From NCBI GenBank assembly GCA_942492125.1, contig CALODM010000042.1, positions 21,028 to 85,027 of the forward strand: DNA of 64,000 bases, written 5' to 3'. Positions 47,156 to 55,265 of this stretch are shown piece by piece. The notes below the pieces were generated by a model. The model made no database searches. It had not been told where the DNA came from and worked only from the letters and a program-made list of their open reading frames with translations. Positions within the stretch are counted from its first letter, which is position 1; every line of letters starts with the position of its first letter. This DNA comes from BCD1 sp942492125 (GTDB taxonomy: Bacteria; Bacteroidota; Bacteroidia; Chitinophagales; Saprospiraceae). The position numbers and the translations under genes are program-made.

Positions 47156-48328
47156 ATGCCTTCTAAAATTGCAGTGGTTACCAATTCTTCCTGGTACACC
47201 CATAATTTTAGGTTAGGAATGTTGAGACGATTGAAAGAACTTGGATTTGAAGTCCACGTCATTGCGCCCAAAGATCATTTTAGCTCCAAGCTGGTCGCAG
47301 AAGGCTTTACTTTTACACACCTTCCATTATCGATCTACAGCATCAATCCGGTCAAAGAATTAGGCTTGATACGATCCCTGACCAGAATCTACAGGGAACA
47401 TGATTTTGACTTTGTATTTCACTATACTGCGAAACCGAATATTTACGGCTCCATCGCCGCAGCCATCAATAAAATTCCATCCATTGCCATTACTACAGGT
47501 CTTGGTGTGATCCGGGATCAAAAGACCCGTATTTCCAAACCAGTATTATTTTTCCTGTATCGGATTGCAGCTGTATTGAGTAAACAGGTATGGTTTCTGA
47601 ATAATGATGATATGGCTTTATTCCTGAAACGAAGAGTGGTCCACAGGTCAAAAGCTTTTTTATTGCCGAGTGAAGGGGTGAATATTTTAGATTATGCACC
47701 GGAGTTTGATAAAGACTATTCCAACGATAAACCTATTCGGTTTTTATATGCCGGTAGAATTGTATGGAGTAAGGGCGTAAAAGAATTTTATAGAGCTGCC
47801 CAATATTTTAAGCGTATCGGCCTTGACGTCAATTTTTCCATGTTGGGTTTTATTGTACCAGAGCATCCTGATGCTGTTTCTTTCAATTTGGTTCAGCAGT
47901 GGCACAAAGAGGGCGTAGTCCATTATCTGGGAGAAACAGAAGATGTTCGGCCTTATTTGAGGGAAACGGACTGCCTGGTATTGCCGTCTTATTTTGGAGA
48001 GGGTGTGCCCAGGATACTGCTTGAAGGGGCAAGTATGGGCGTACCGATAATTACCACCGATTTTGTAGGTTGTAAAGAAGTCGTGGATGACGGGATTAAC
48101 GGTTTTTTAATTCAACCGCGTGATGAAAATGATCTCATCCAAAAGATTCAAATGTTTTTGGAAATGGATCCTGTTGATCGGTTTAAAATGGGGGTTGAAG
48201 GACGTAAAAAGGTCCTTCAGGAATTTGATGAAGAGATCATTATTGGTTATTACCTCAATGTTTTGTCAAAATACATATCTTTTAAAAGCAAGAAATCCAA
48301 AACGGTCAGGCGTCATGCAGACTCTTGA
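47156..48328 (+). CDS. GT4 family glycosyltransferase
   Basis: A GT-B enzyme of about 390 residues. I prefer the ATG at 47,156 (MPSKIAVVTNSSWYTHNFR) to the TTG at 47,093, since the Rossmann core begins at KIAVVT. Features: PLSIYSINPVKELGLIRSL, FHYTAKPNIYGSIAA, FLYAGRIVWSKGVKEFYRAA, and the donor-site run PSYFGEGVPRILLEGASMGVPIITTDFVGCKEVV. The layout resembles PglA/WbpX-like transferases that use UDP-amino sugars. Its 3' end overlaps by 23 bases the convergent wecB gene. Confidence 0.88.
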   Translation: MPSKIAVVTNSSWYTHNFRLGMLRRLKELGFEVHVIAPKDHFSSKLVAEGFTFTHLPLSIYSINPVKELGLIRSLTRIYREHDFDFVFHYTAKPNIYGSIAAAINKIPSIAITTGLGVIRDQKTRISKPVLFFLYRIAAVLSKQVWFLNNDDMALFLKRRVVHRSKAFLLPSEGVNILDYAPEFDKDYSNDKPIRFLYAGRIVWSKGVKEFYRAAQYFKRIGLDVNFSMLGFIVPEHPDAVSFNLVQQWHKEGVVHYLGETEDVRPYLRETDCLVLPSYFGEGVPRILLEGASMGVPIITTDFVGCKEVVDDGINGFLIQPRDENDLIQKIQMFLEMDPVDRFKMGVEGRKKVLQEFDEEIIIGYYLNVLSKYISFKSKKSKTVRRHADS

Positions 48329-49421
48329 TAAAACTTACAATCTTTTTTGAAGCATCTCCCTGTCCAAAAATCTCCTTTTTGACCGGATCTTTTTGATTGT
48401 TCAAAAAGCCGGTAGCCAGCCTGACTATCTTGTCAATGTCAGACCCTGCCTTATATACGAACCCTCCTGATATCGCTTCATTTCTCTCCGTATTTTCCCT
48501 TAACAAGATCACATTTTTCCCGATTCCGGACGCCTCCTCCTGAATTCCTCCGCTGTCAGAAAGCATGAAAGCACAATTTTTCATTAACCACAAAAATCCG
48601 GGATAGGGTACCGGGTCAATTAGTTTGATGGCAGGATTATGGGAAAGCAAAGTACGAATGGTAGCTGAAATTTCCTGGTTGGGATGCACCGGCATTACAA
48701 TTTCAACATTGCACGATTCTGCGATATTGAGAAGTGCCTGGCAAATACGCTCTACAGGTTTACCCTTATTTTCCCTGCGGTGAACTGTGACCAGCAGAAA
48801 AGGTTTATTCTCCTCAGATAAAATAGTTTTTATCCTTTCAACGGACGGGTAGGTCTCATCCTTAATGCTTTCCAATCCTATTTCTAAAGCATCAATGATG
48901 GTGTTTCCTGATAACAGGATTCGCTTAGGGCCAATTCCTTCCTCAATTAAATTCAATCTGGCCCTTTGGGTAGGAGCAAAATGCCAGTCAGCTATTTGAC
49001 CAATTAGTTTACGATTCATTTCTTCCGGAAAAGGGTTCCTGTTATTGAAGGTTCTGAGTCCTGCTTCAACGTGGGCGATTTTTGTACCAAAATAAAAAGA
49101 GGCCAGTGCACCTGCCAGCGAAGAATTGGTATCGCCCTGCACAAAAACAATATCCGGTTTGAATGCTTCCAGTTCTTTGGAGATGGCATTGAGCAGTTGG
49201 GCACTTAGGGCATTCAGTGATTGCCCGGGTACCATAGTTTTCAGGATAGTATAGTTTTTGATTTCGAAAAAATCAAAAACTTCTTCAACCATGTCTGTGT
49301 GTTGCCCCGTTGCGCAAACCCGGAGACGAAAGTCCTGCTTTTCCTTATAGAATGCTTTTATTAATGGAGCTAATTTGATAGCTTCGGGGCGTGTACCCAC
49401 GATGAACATTAGGTTTTTCAA
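48306..49421 (-). CDS. wecB: UDP-GlcNAc 2-epimerase, non-hydrolysing
   Basis: A 371-residue enzyme making UDP-ManNAc from UDP-GlcNAc. Motifs: FIVGTRPEAIKLAPLIKAF, ATGQHTDM, FVQGDTNSSLAGALASFY, HVEAGLRTFNNRNPFPEEMNRKL, and DSGGIQEEASGIGKNVILLRENTER. The GTRPEAIKLAP opening is the classic WecB form, unlike the ARPNFMK form at 38,329, so the two likely use different substrates. It is the first minus-strand gene in the locus and lies tail to tail with the glycosyltransferase at 47,156. Confidence 0.92.
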   Translation of the reverse strand: MKNLMFIVGTRPEAIKLAPLIKAFYKEKQDFRLRVCATGQHTDMVEEVFDFFEIKNYTILKTMVPGQSLNALSAQLLNAISKELEAFKPDIVFVQGDTNSSLAGALASFYFGTKIAHVEAGLRTFNNRNPFPEEMNRKLIGQIADWHFAPTQRARLNLIEEGIGPKRILLSGNTIIDALEIGLESIKDETYPSVERIKTILSEENKPFLLVTVHRRENKGKPVERICQALLNIAESCNVEIVMPVHPNQEISATIRTLLSHNPAIKLIDPVPYPGFLWLMKNCAFMLSDSGGIQEEASGIGKNVILLRENTERNEAISGGFVYKAGSDIDKIVRLATGFLNNQKDPVKKEIFGQGDASKKIVSFIKSLHDA

Positions 49422-49447
49422 CTGTTATTTTTTTTCAGGTACTGAAC

Positions 49448-50533
49448 TTGTATTCGAAAATGTCTGATAATAAACCAAAAATACTGGTTTTTATGTTGTG
49501 TCGCACAGGTTGTATTCCCTATGCTACACAAATGGTCAATGCATTATGTGATGTTGATAAATATGTTTTTGTATCTGTATTTTCACCAGAGACATTACCC
49601 AAAGATAACCACAAGATCAGAACTTATCGCAACAGATGGGAATTTGTCTTCAGCTCCTTTATTTTCCTGCCTTTTTTGTGTCTCAGGATAATGGCTCAAA
49701 CCCGAAAGTATGGTTTTTCCAGGGCCTACTTTCCTGTTTTCCATCATTGGAACCCTTTGTTGATCAAAGTATGTAAATGGCTTGGCATGGAAATTGTTTT
49801 TACGGTACACGATGGTGTTTTGCATTCCGGCGAACAAAGATCCTTTGAACAAAGATTACTCAATTACTGCATTAAGCATTCCGATAAACTGATTTTTTTA
49901 TCAAAATATGTGGAAGAACTTACCGCCCGGGAAATAGGTTTTACGGCTAAAACCTGCGTAGTTCCCCATCCCATTCTTAGAATCCACCAGGAGCAGAATT
50001 TCAAAGTTCAACGGAAATGGACTCCACAGCCCTCTTTGTTATTCCTGGGAAGGGTGGTGGACTATAAAGGACTTGACCTTTTGCTTGAAGCAGTTGAGGG
50101 ACTACCAGTGAAAACCATTCAAAAATTGACCATAGCGGGAAGGGACTTCCAGGGTAGTACTTTGCGGCTGCCACAAAATGAGCAGATTGTGCGGATAAAT
50201 CGTTGGCTTCGGGATGAAGAAATCAGCGTATTGTTGAATAACCATGATATTTTGATTTTACCCTATAAGGAAGCCTCCCAGTCCGGAATCGTAACCTTGG
50301 GCATTTCCGCGGCCATTCCTATGATTTGCACAAGAGTGGGAGGCTTGATCGAACAATTAACGGAAGAGGAGACGCTTTTTGTTGAACCGGAGGCCGATGC
50401 GATCAGGGGGGCAATTCTGCAATTTGTGGTTGACCCTGAACTCTACCAAAACATTCATTTGAAACTCCAACGAAAACAGACCGTGGAAAATACCAATCTT
50501 GGAAGAATATTAAGAGCTTTTCTATTGGAGTAA
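49448..50533 (+). CDS. GT4-like glycosyltransferase
   Basis: A 361-residue GT-B protein, divergent from wecB with only 26 bases between starts. The N-terminal domain contains FTVHDGVLHSGEQRSFEQRLL and IKHSDKLIFLSKYV. The C-terminal domain contains LLFLGRVVDYKGLDLLLEAV, LTIAGRDFQG, and ILPYKEASQSGIVTLGISAAIPMICTRVGGLIE with the donor-binding Glu. Its 3' end overlaps the next convergent gene by 12 bases. Donor and acceptor are unknown. Confidence 0.85.
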   Translation: MYSKMSDNKPKILVFMLCRTGCIPYATQMVNALCDVDKYVFVSVFSPETLPKDNHKIRTYRNRWEFVFSSFIFLPFLCLRIMAQTRKYGFSRAYFPVFHHWNPLLIKVCKWLGMEIVFTVHDGVLHSGEQRSFEQRLLNYCIKHSDKLIFLSKYVEELTAREIGFTAKTCVVPHPILRIHQEQNFKVQRKWTPQPSLLFLGRVVDYKGLDLLLEAVEGLPVKTIQKLTIAGRDFQGSTLRLPQNEQIVRINRWLRDEEISVLLNNHDILILPYKEASQSGIVTLGISAAIPMICTRVGGLIEQLTEEETLFVEPEADAIRGAILQFVVDPELYQNIHLKLQRKQTVENTNLGRILRAFLLE

Positions 50534-51823
50534 ATCCAGGTATTTTTGTGCAATTTTCTCAAGGGTAAAAGGGGATCCCAATCGATTTATAATCTCCTTT
50601 TTCGCCCGCTTTCCTCTGTTCGCTTTTATGAACCGGACGATCTCTTCCATAAGCTGTGTCTCGCCGTTTTTTATTTCCGATGTGCTTACATTCAATAAAA
50701 AAGGATAATTTTTCAAAAGTTTTTGAAAAGTATCCCTTTCATTTTGGACAATATTAAGAATGGGTTTTCCACTCATCAGGTAGTCCACACTTTTACTTGG
50801 AAGATGATAATTGGTGGTATTGCCAATGTTTATCAGGAAATCCGCTTGTTGCATAGCCAAAGCTACTTCATGTCGATCCACTAGGCCGTGAAAGATAATG
50901 GACTCCCCAATTGTCCCGAAATCATTAAAAACCTCCCTGGCGAAAGGGTTGATCTCACCAAAAACATGGAATTGCAGCTTTTGACTAAAATGGGAATTGA
51001 ATGCCATTAATTGCCTGATAATCAGCAGTAAAGGTTCTGGACTCCTAACCTTTAGATAAAAGGTTCCAAAATAGCACAGATGAATGTGTTCTTTGTCAAA
51101 AACAGCCTCCTTACTTTCCATTTTGGGAAGATTAGCGAGGGGAGGGATAACCGAAATTTTACCAGCAGATTCCCGAAATAAATCCTGATACCTTTCTCCC
51201 GCTGTATCAACGGTTACCGAAATGGAATCAGCCTTTTCAAAGGCACTTTTTTCCACCCTCAGGTTCAAATGGCCATATAAGTTGAAGTTGTTGACAAAAA
51301 ATTCTTTTGAATAGGAAAATGGATCCTCAATATCCATATGCCATCTTAATTTTGGGAATACACTTTTCAAGTGTTTGCCGATCAAATGGCTGGTGAAAGG
51401 CAGTCCTACGGTGATCAGCGCATCAAATTGGTTCTCCCTCTGAAGCTTATTAGCTTTTTTTCTTGCCGGAAAATACCAGATACAACTGCCATCAGGCCAG
51501 TAAATTTTGCGCCATGTCCCATCCATCAGCTTTTCCAGAAATCTTCGGGTTCCGGAAGTTGGTCCGGCGTCTGCTTTTTGGGTCAATCCCCTCCTGTTTT
51601 TTATTCGAAAAGTGTTGTAAATGAAATCCAAAAGAGTACTGTGACCAACCCTGTGTACTGAAACGCCCTTGATTTTCTCAAAACGGGGTTCTCCACCGGC
51701 CTTACTACAAAGAATATGAACCTCGTGCCCGGATGTAGACCAGTATTCCGCAATGGCAGACCAACGGTAAACGTTTGGATTTACCACCGGGTAATATTGG
51801 ATATTGAGAATCAGTATGCGCAT
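50522..51823 (-). CDS. GT4-like glycosyltransferase
   Basis: A 433-residue GT-B protein. The N-terminus ILNIQYYPVVNPNVYRWSAIAEYW is of the WbuB/PelF-like type, followed by WHMDIEDPFSYSKEFFVNNF and SISVTVDTAGERY. The C-terminal half has HLCYFGTFYLKVRSPEPLL, FHVFGEINPFAREVF, and NIGNTTNYHLPSKSVDYLMSGKPILNIV, matching the donor-binding half of GT4 enzymes. It lies 6 bases after the membrane protein gene on the same strand, so the two form an operon. Confidence 0.82.
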   Translation of the reverse strand: MRILILNIQYYPVVNPNVYRWSAIAEYWSTSGHEVHILCSKAGGEPRFEKIKGVSVHRVGHSTLLDFIYNTFRIKNRRGLTQKADAGPTSGTRRFLEKLMDGTWRKIYWPDGSCIWYFPARKKANKLQRENQFDALITVGLPFTSHLIGKHLKSVFPKLRWHMDIEDPFSYSKEFFVNNFNLYGHLNLRVEKSAFEKADSISVTVDTAGERYQDLFRESAGKISVIPPLANLPKMESKEAVFDKEHIHLCYFGTFYLKVRSPEPLLLIIRQLMAFNSHFSQKLQFHVFGEINPFAREVFNDFGTIGESIIFHGLVDRHEVALAMQQADFLINIGNTTNYHLPSKSVDYLMSGKPILNIVQNERDTFQKLLKNYPFLLNVSTSEIKNGETQLMEEIVRFIKANRGKRAKKEIINRLGSPFTLEKIAQKYLDLLQ

Positions 51824-51829
51824 GAAATA

Positions 51830-53539
51830 TTATTCAACTTTAAAACCTTCTGTGAGAATCTTCCCTCTGGGCACTATATTCAATGCTTCGTAATAATAGG
51901 GACTACAAGGCGGTTGTGCTCCCCAGCAATGCATGTCCGGCGTAAACATTACCTCAAAAGGGCCTGTTTTTTTTGTAAAAAAGGATTCCGGCATCCTAAC
52001 TTCCGCAGGTGTTAACAGATAGGCCTGAAACTCTGGTGATTCTGCTCCACTTTTAAAAACCCCTCTGGCCAGCGTCAGTGAAAACAAGGCAATAGCCGAT
52101 ACCCTGATAAATTTCCGGGGTATTTTAAAAAGAGCCTCGCTCGTTTTTATCAGGGTGAAAACAACAAGGAATAAAACCCATGCCCACCCGAATCGGACAT
52201 TTGGATAATTGAAAAACCAAAATAGGATAAATACCATTACGATACCCAGCGCTATTAAATGACCTGACAGGCCGGATAATTGTTTTTTGCCTGTAATCAT
52301 CAAATAAATCACCAATACCAACAGGCTTGGAGGAAATATCATGGCGGTAATTAAGGCACTCAGATTAATGGTTGCATGGTTAGCCCACCACTGGGGAAGC
52401 CACCCACTTACAGGAACCTTTGAGGCTCCCTCGTAATATAGGGTATGCCTCTCAACAAGTGTTTTGGCGTGTTCCCCGACGTAGAGATAATTGTTTTGAG
52501 CTATTTCAAGGGGTATTTTCCAGTCTACCTGGAAAAAATCAAACTGGTAGAGTGGATAAACAAGATATCCGGTCATAATTACGTTCCGGGCTAACCATGG
52601 AAAAAAGATAAACAAGCCCAATCCTGAAGAGAACCAAAGAAACTGCCAATGTTTCTGTTGAAACTGGAAAACCAGCAAGACAGCAACAAATAAAAAATAA
52701 AAGACTGCCAAAAATTTAACCGTTACCAAATAGGCCGCAATGATCAAAAAAGCAGTTGATTTATGATCCCATACTTTGAGTGATTTTTGATCTGACTTCT
52801 CAATAAAAATCGGCAAAAGCAGTAGACCAATGAAAATATGAGGATAATCGGCATCCATACTGGTCAAAAGCTGTCGGTAAAGGGCAATCCCGGCAAACAG
52901 CATCAAATAATCGTGGAGCGCAAATTTTACCTTGTTTTTGACGATCCTGTTCACTCCGGTCAGGAAATAAAAATTGAGGATTAGGAAAAGGTAAGCATTC
53001 AAATCATACATGCCACCCTTGAACCAAAAGGAGAAACCAAAGACGGCACTGCTCATATGGAAAGCAGAATTGTACCCCATCCTGTCGTGAAAAAGGGCAC
53101 TTCCCGGAATGGTTGGATAGGATTCTATCCAGCGGATCAACGGCAGGAAATACTGCCCCTCATCCCAAATTTCCGTAGGACCGGCAGCTTTAAAAAGTGC
53201 GATAAAAAAAAATCCACCTGCAAAAATTATCACCAGGGGGTGAATATTTTTTACATTTATCGTCCTGATGGGCACCATCAGGGATTTGTGGAAAAAAGCA
53301 ATTGCAATAATAGTGATAACGACTAAGCCAATCAAAAAGACCTGACCTATCTCTGCGAACAGAGAAAAATAATTGGCCAGGGTGGTAATTAAAGACAACC
53401 CTGTAAGAGAAATAAAAACCGGGGAAAGATTTGGTTGGCTTTTATTTTGCGTGAAAACTTTTAACATACTCAATCCTGCATATCCAATGGAATATGTGGT
53501 GATGAAAATGAAAAACCAGTTTAACAGAATCAAGAGCAT
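51830..53539 (-). CDS. Polytopic membrane protein, GT-C/GT39-like
   Basis: A 569-residue protein with about 12 hydrophobic helices. The first extracytoplasmic loop holds GPTEIWDEGQYFLPLIRW, whose acidic residues resemble the catalytic DE region of lipid-phosphosugar-dependent GT-C enzymes (ArnT/PMT group), followed by a long loop with HDRMGYNSAFHMSSAVFGF. The C-terminal 80 residues are soluble. A glycosyltransferase that modifies the glycan in the periplasm is plausible but not proven. It is divergent from the acyltransferase gene, with 36 bases between starts, leaving little room for two promoters. Confidence 0.65.
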   Translation of the reverse strand: MLLILLNWFFIFITTYSIGYAGLSMLKVFTQNKSQPNLSPVFISLTGLSLITTLANYFSLFAEIGQVFLIGLVVITIIAIAFFHKSLMVPIRTINVKNIHPLVIIFAGGFFFIALFKAAGPTEIWDEGQYFLPLIRWIESYPTIPGSALFHDRMGYNSAFHMSSAVFGFSFWFKGGMYDLNAYLFLILNFYFLTGVNRIVKNKVKFALHDYLMLFAGIALYRQLLTSMDADYPHIFIGLLLLPIFIEKSDQKSLKVWDHKSTAFLIIAAYLVTVKFLAVFYFLFVAVLLVFQFQQKHWQFLWFSSGLGLFIFFPWLARNVIMTGYLVYPLYQFDFFQVDWKIPLEIAQNNYLYVGEHAKTLVERHTLYYEGASKVPVSGWLPQWWANHATINLSALITAMIFPPSLLVLVIYLMITGKKQLSGLSGHLIALGIVMVFILFWFFNYPNVRFGWAWVLFLVVFTLIKTSEALFKIPRKFIRVSAIALFSLTLARGVFKSGAESPEFQAYLLTPAEVRMPESFFTKKTGPFEVMFTPDMHCWGAQPPCSPYYYEALNIVPRGKILTEGFKVE

Positions 53540-53575
53540 TACTTAATCAGCTTTTACCGGCCAAAGATACGTTTT

Positions 53576-54539
53576 GTGACCAATAAAGAACAATACATTC
53601 CTTTTTCTGAACAAGCAGACCTGCCAATACAGATGCAGCCCTGGTGGCTGGATGCCGTATGTAGTCGGGCGCACTGGGATGTATGTCTTTCCCATAACAA
53701 AGCAGGAAAAATCGTAGGGGTACTCCCATATTTTTATTTTAGCAAATATGGTATTAGCCGTATTACTATGCCTCCGATGACTGATTATATGGGGCCCTGG
53801 ATCGTTTTACCCAATGAAAAAAATCTTAAAAAGGTAAGTCGGTACAGCATTGAAAATAATATTTTAACGGACTTAGTCGGCCAATTACCCGCCCGGGGTC
53901 TGTTTTTCCAGACTTATTTTCCGGAATTAAAAAATTGCCTTCCTTTTTCCTGGGAAGGATATAAAAATCACGGTATATTTTACCTATCGGTTGATGCCAC
54001 CCCTGGACCGGGAGCAGGTATTTGACAATTTAAAATATACTGTTAGAACAGAAATCAGAAAAGCCACTAAGCTGGTGGATATTGAGGAAACAGTCGATTT
54101 GGGCGTATTCCATGCCATTCATGCTCAATCGTTCAAAAGAAAAGGTATGAAGCCTGCCATTGATTTGAATACCCTCAAAATGATCGATGAAAAGACTGCG
54201 GATAGGTCTCACCGGCAAATTTTACTGGCCAGAGACAAGGAAACAGGAAAAACTCATGCGGGCATCTACACCGTCCGGGACTCCAGGATGCTTTATATTC
54301 TTTTGACAGGAATAGATCCTGTTTTGAAGTCAAGCGGTGCTTTGTATTTGCTTTATTGGCGTGCCGTTCAAAGGGCAAGTGACCTGGGTTTGGGAGTTGA
54401 TTTTTGTGGAAGTATTTTACCGGGTGTGGAAGCATCCATTCGTTCCATGGGTGGTGACCGCCAGGCATACTTTTGTGTTTCCAAAACAGGGAATAAACTG
54501 TTTTCAATCCTGAATATTTTACTGGGCAAGGCATATTAA
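53576..54539 (+). CDS. FemAB/GNAT-like acyltransferase, frameshift near 54,003
   Basis: About 320 residues of an Acetyltransf_6 (FemAB-type GNAT) protein, found in polysaccharide loci and thought to transfer acyl or aminoacyl groups to sugars. GTG 53,576 opens a domain with PIQMQPWWLDAVC and GKIVGVLPYFYFSKYG. The frame stops at 54,025, but removing one C in the CCCC run near 54,003 joins SVDATLDREQVFDNLKYTVR to the second half (EIRKATKL, RQILLARDKETGKTHAGIYTV, GALYLLYWRAVQRASDLG, FDFCGS-like VDFCGS). The gene ends directly before the next ATG. Probable sequence error. Confidence 0.75.
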
Positions 54540-55259
54540 ATGAACCCAATTGTTGACAAGAGAAGATTAGATGCTGCCATTCAGTGGTTAGTGAATAGCA
54601 TTGATGAACATGAAGGCAATGGTTCAGCAGCTTTTTTCATGCCAGTAAAAGGATGGTCACCTGCCTATCCTGAAACGACGGGATATCTCATCCCGACAAT
54701 GTTATCAGTCGGCCAGCAATACCCGCATCAGGGATTGATCAAAAGGGCCATATCCTGTGCAGACTGGTTATGTTCCATTCAATTGGAGAATGGACACTTT
54801 CCTGCTGGCGTAGGGGGAGATTTGATACCCAATATTTTTGATACAGGGCAGATTTTGTTTGGGTTAACTGCCGCTTATGAATATACGAAGTGCGATCATT
54901 ATTATGAGGCAATAGATAAAGCATGTAATCGCTTGTTGGCTTTATTGGAAAGTGATGGAAGCTGGCAAAAGGACGGTTTTGTTCCCGGACATTCTCCTGT
55001 GTATTACAGCAGGGTTGTCTGGGCCTTACTGGAAGCCAATAAAATTCTTGAACGACCGGAACTTCAGCAGAAAATGGAAAAGACGCTGGGATATTATGCG
55101 GATCAACTAAATGATAACCTGAGCTTTACCTCCTGGAATTTTGTTCCGGGAGAACCTGCTTACACGCACACCATCGCCTATACCATTCGCGGATTTCTTG
55201 AATGCGGGATTTTATTAAATCAACCGCGTTACCTTAGTCTTGCCCAAAAGTCAGCCTGA
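54540..55259 (+). CDS. Helical-toroid protein of polysaccharide loci, truncated at junction
   Basis: A 239-residue reading frame predicted to be an (alpha/alpha) toroid (six-hairpin or prenyltransferase-like), similar to VpsJ-type proteins of exopolysaccharide clusters. Repeating helical hairpins carry ETTGYLIPTMLSVG, DWLCSIQLENGHFPAGVGG, FDTGQILFGLTAAYEY, PVYYSRVVWALLEAN and YTIRGFLECGILL. It stops after QPRYLSLAQKSA, in the middle of what looks like another hairpin (one would expect ADxx to continue), exactly where sequence of different character begins. I consider the C-terminus missing. Confidence 0.65.
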   Translation: MNPIVDKRRLDAAIQWLVNSIDEHEGNGSAAFFMPVKGWSPAYPETTGYLIPTMLSVGQQYPHQGLIKRAISCADWLCSIQLENGHFPAGVGGDLIPNIFDTGQILFGLTAAYEYTKCDHYYEAIDKACNRLLALLESDGSWQKDGFVPGHSPVYYSRVVWALLEANKILERPELQQKMEKTLGYYADQLNDNLSFTSWNFVPGEPAYTHTIAYTIRGFLECGILLNQPRYLSLAQKSA

Positions 55260-55265
55260 TCCGTA
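55225..55265. other. Probable chimeric junction between two genomes
   Basis: Two convergent coding frames collide and overlap by 31 bases. The toroid protein ends abruptly at 55,259, and the TPR array of the kinase ends at 55,229 after ADFWARLR. On the left, genes lack Shine-Dalgarno sites and use Bacteroidota promoters; on the right, four genes in a row have AGGAGG-type sites. This points to a mis-join or recombination within these 40 bases. Confidence 0.7.
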
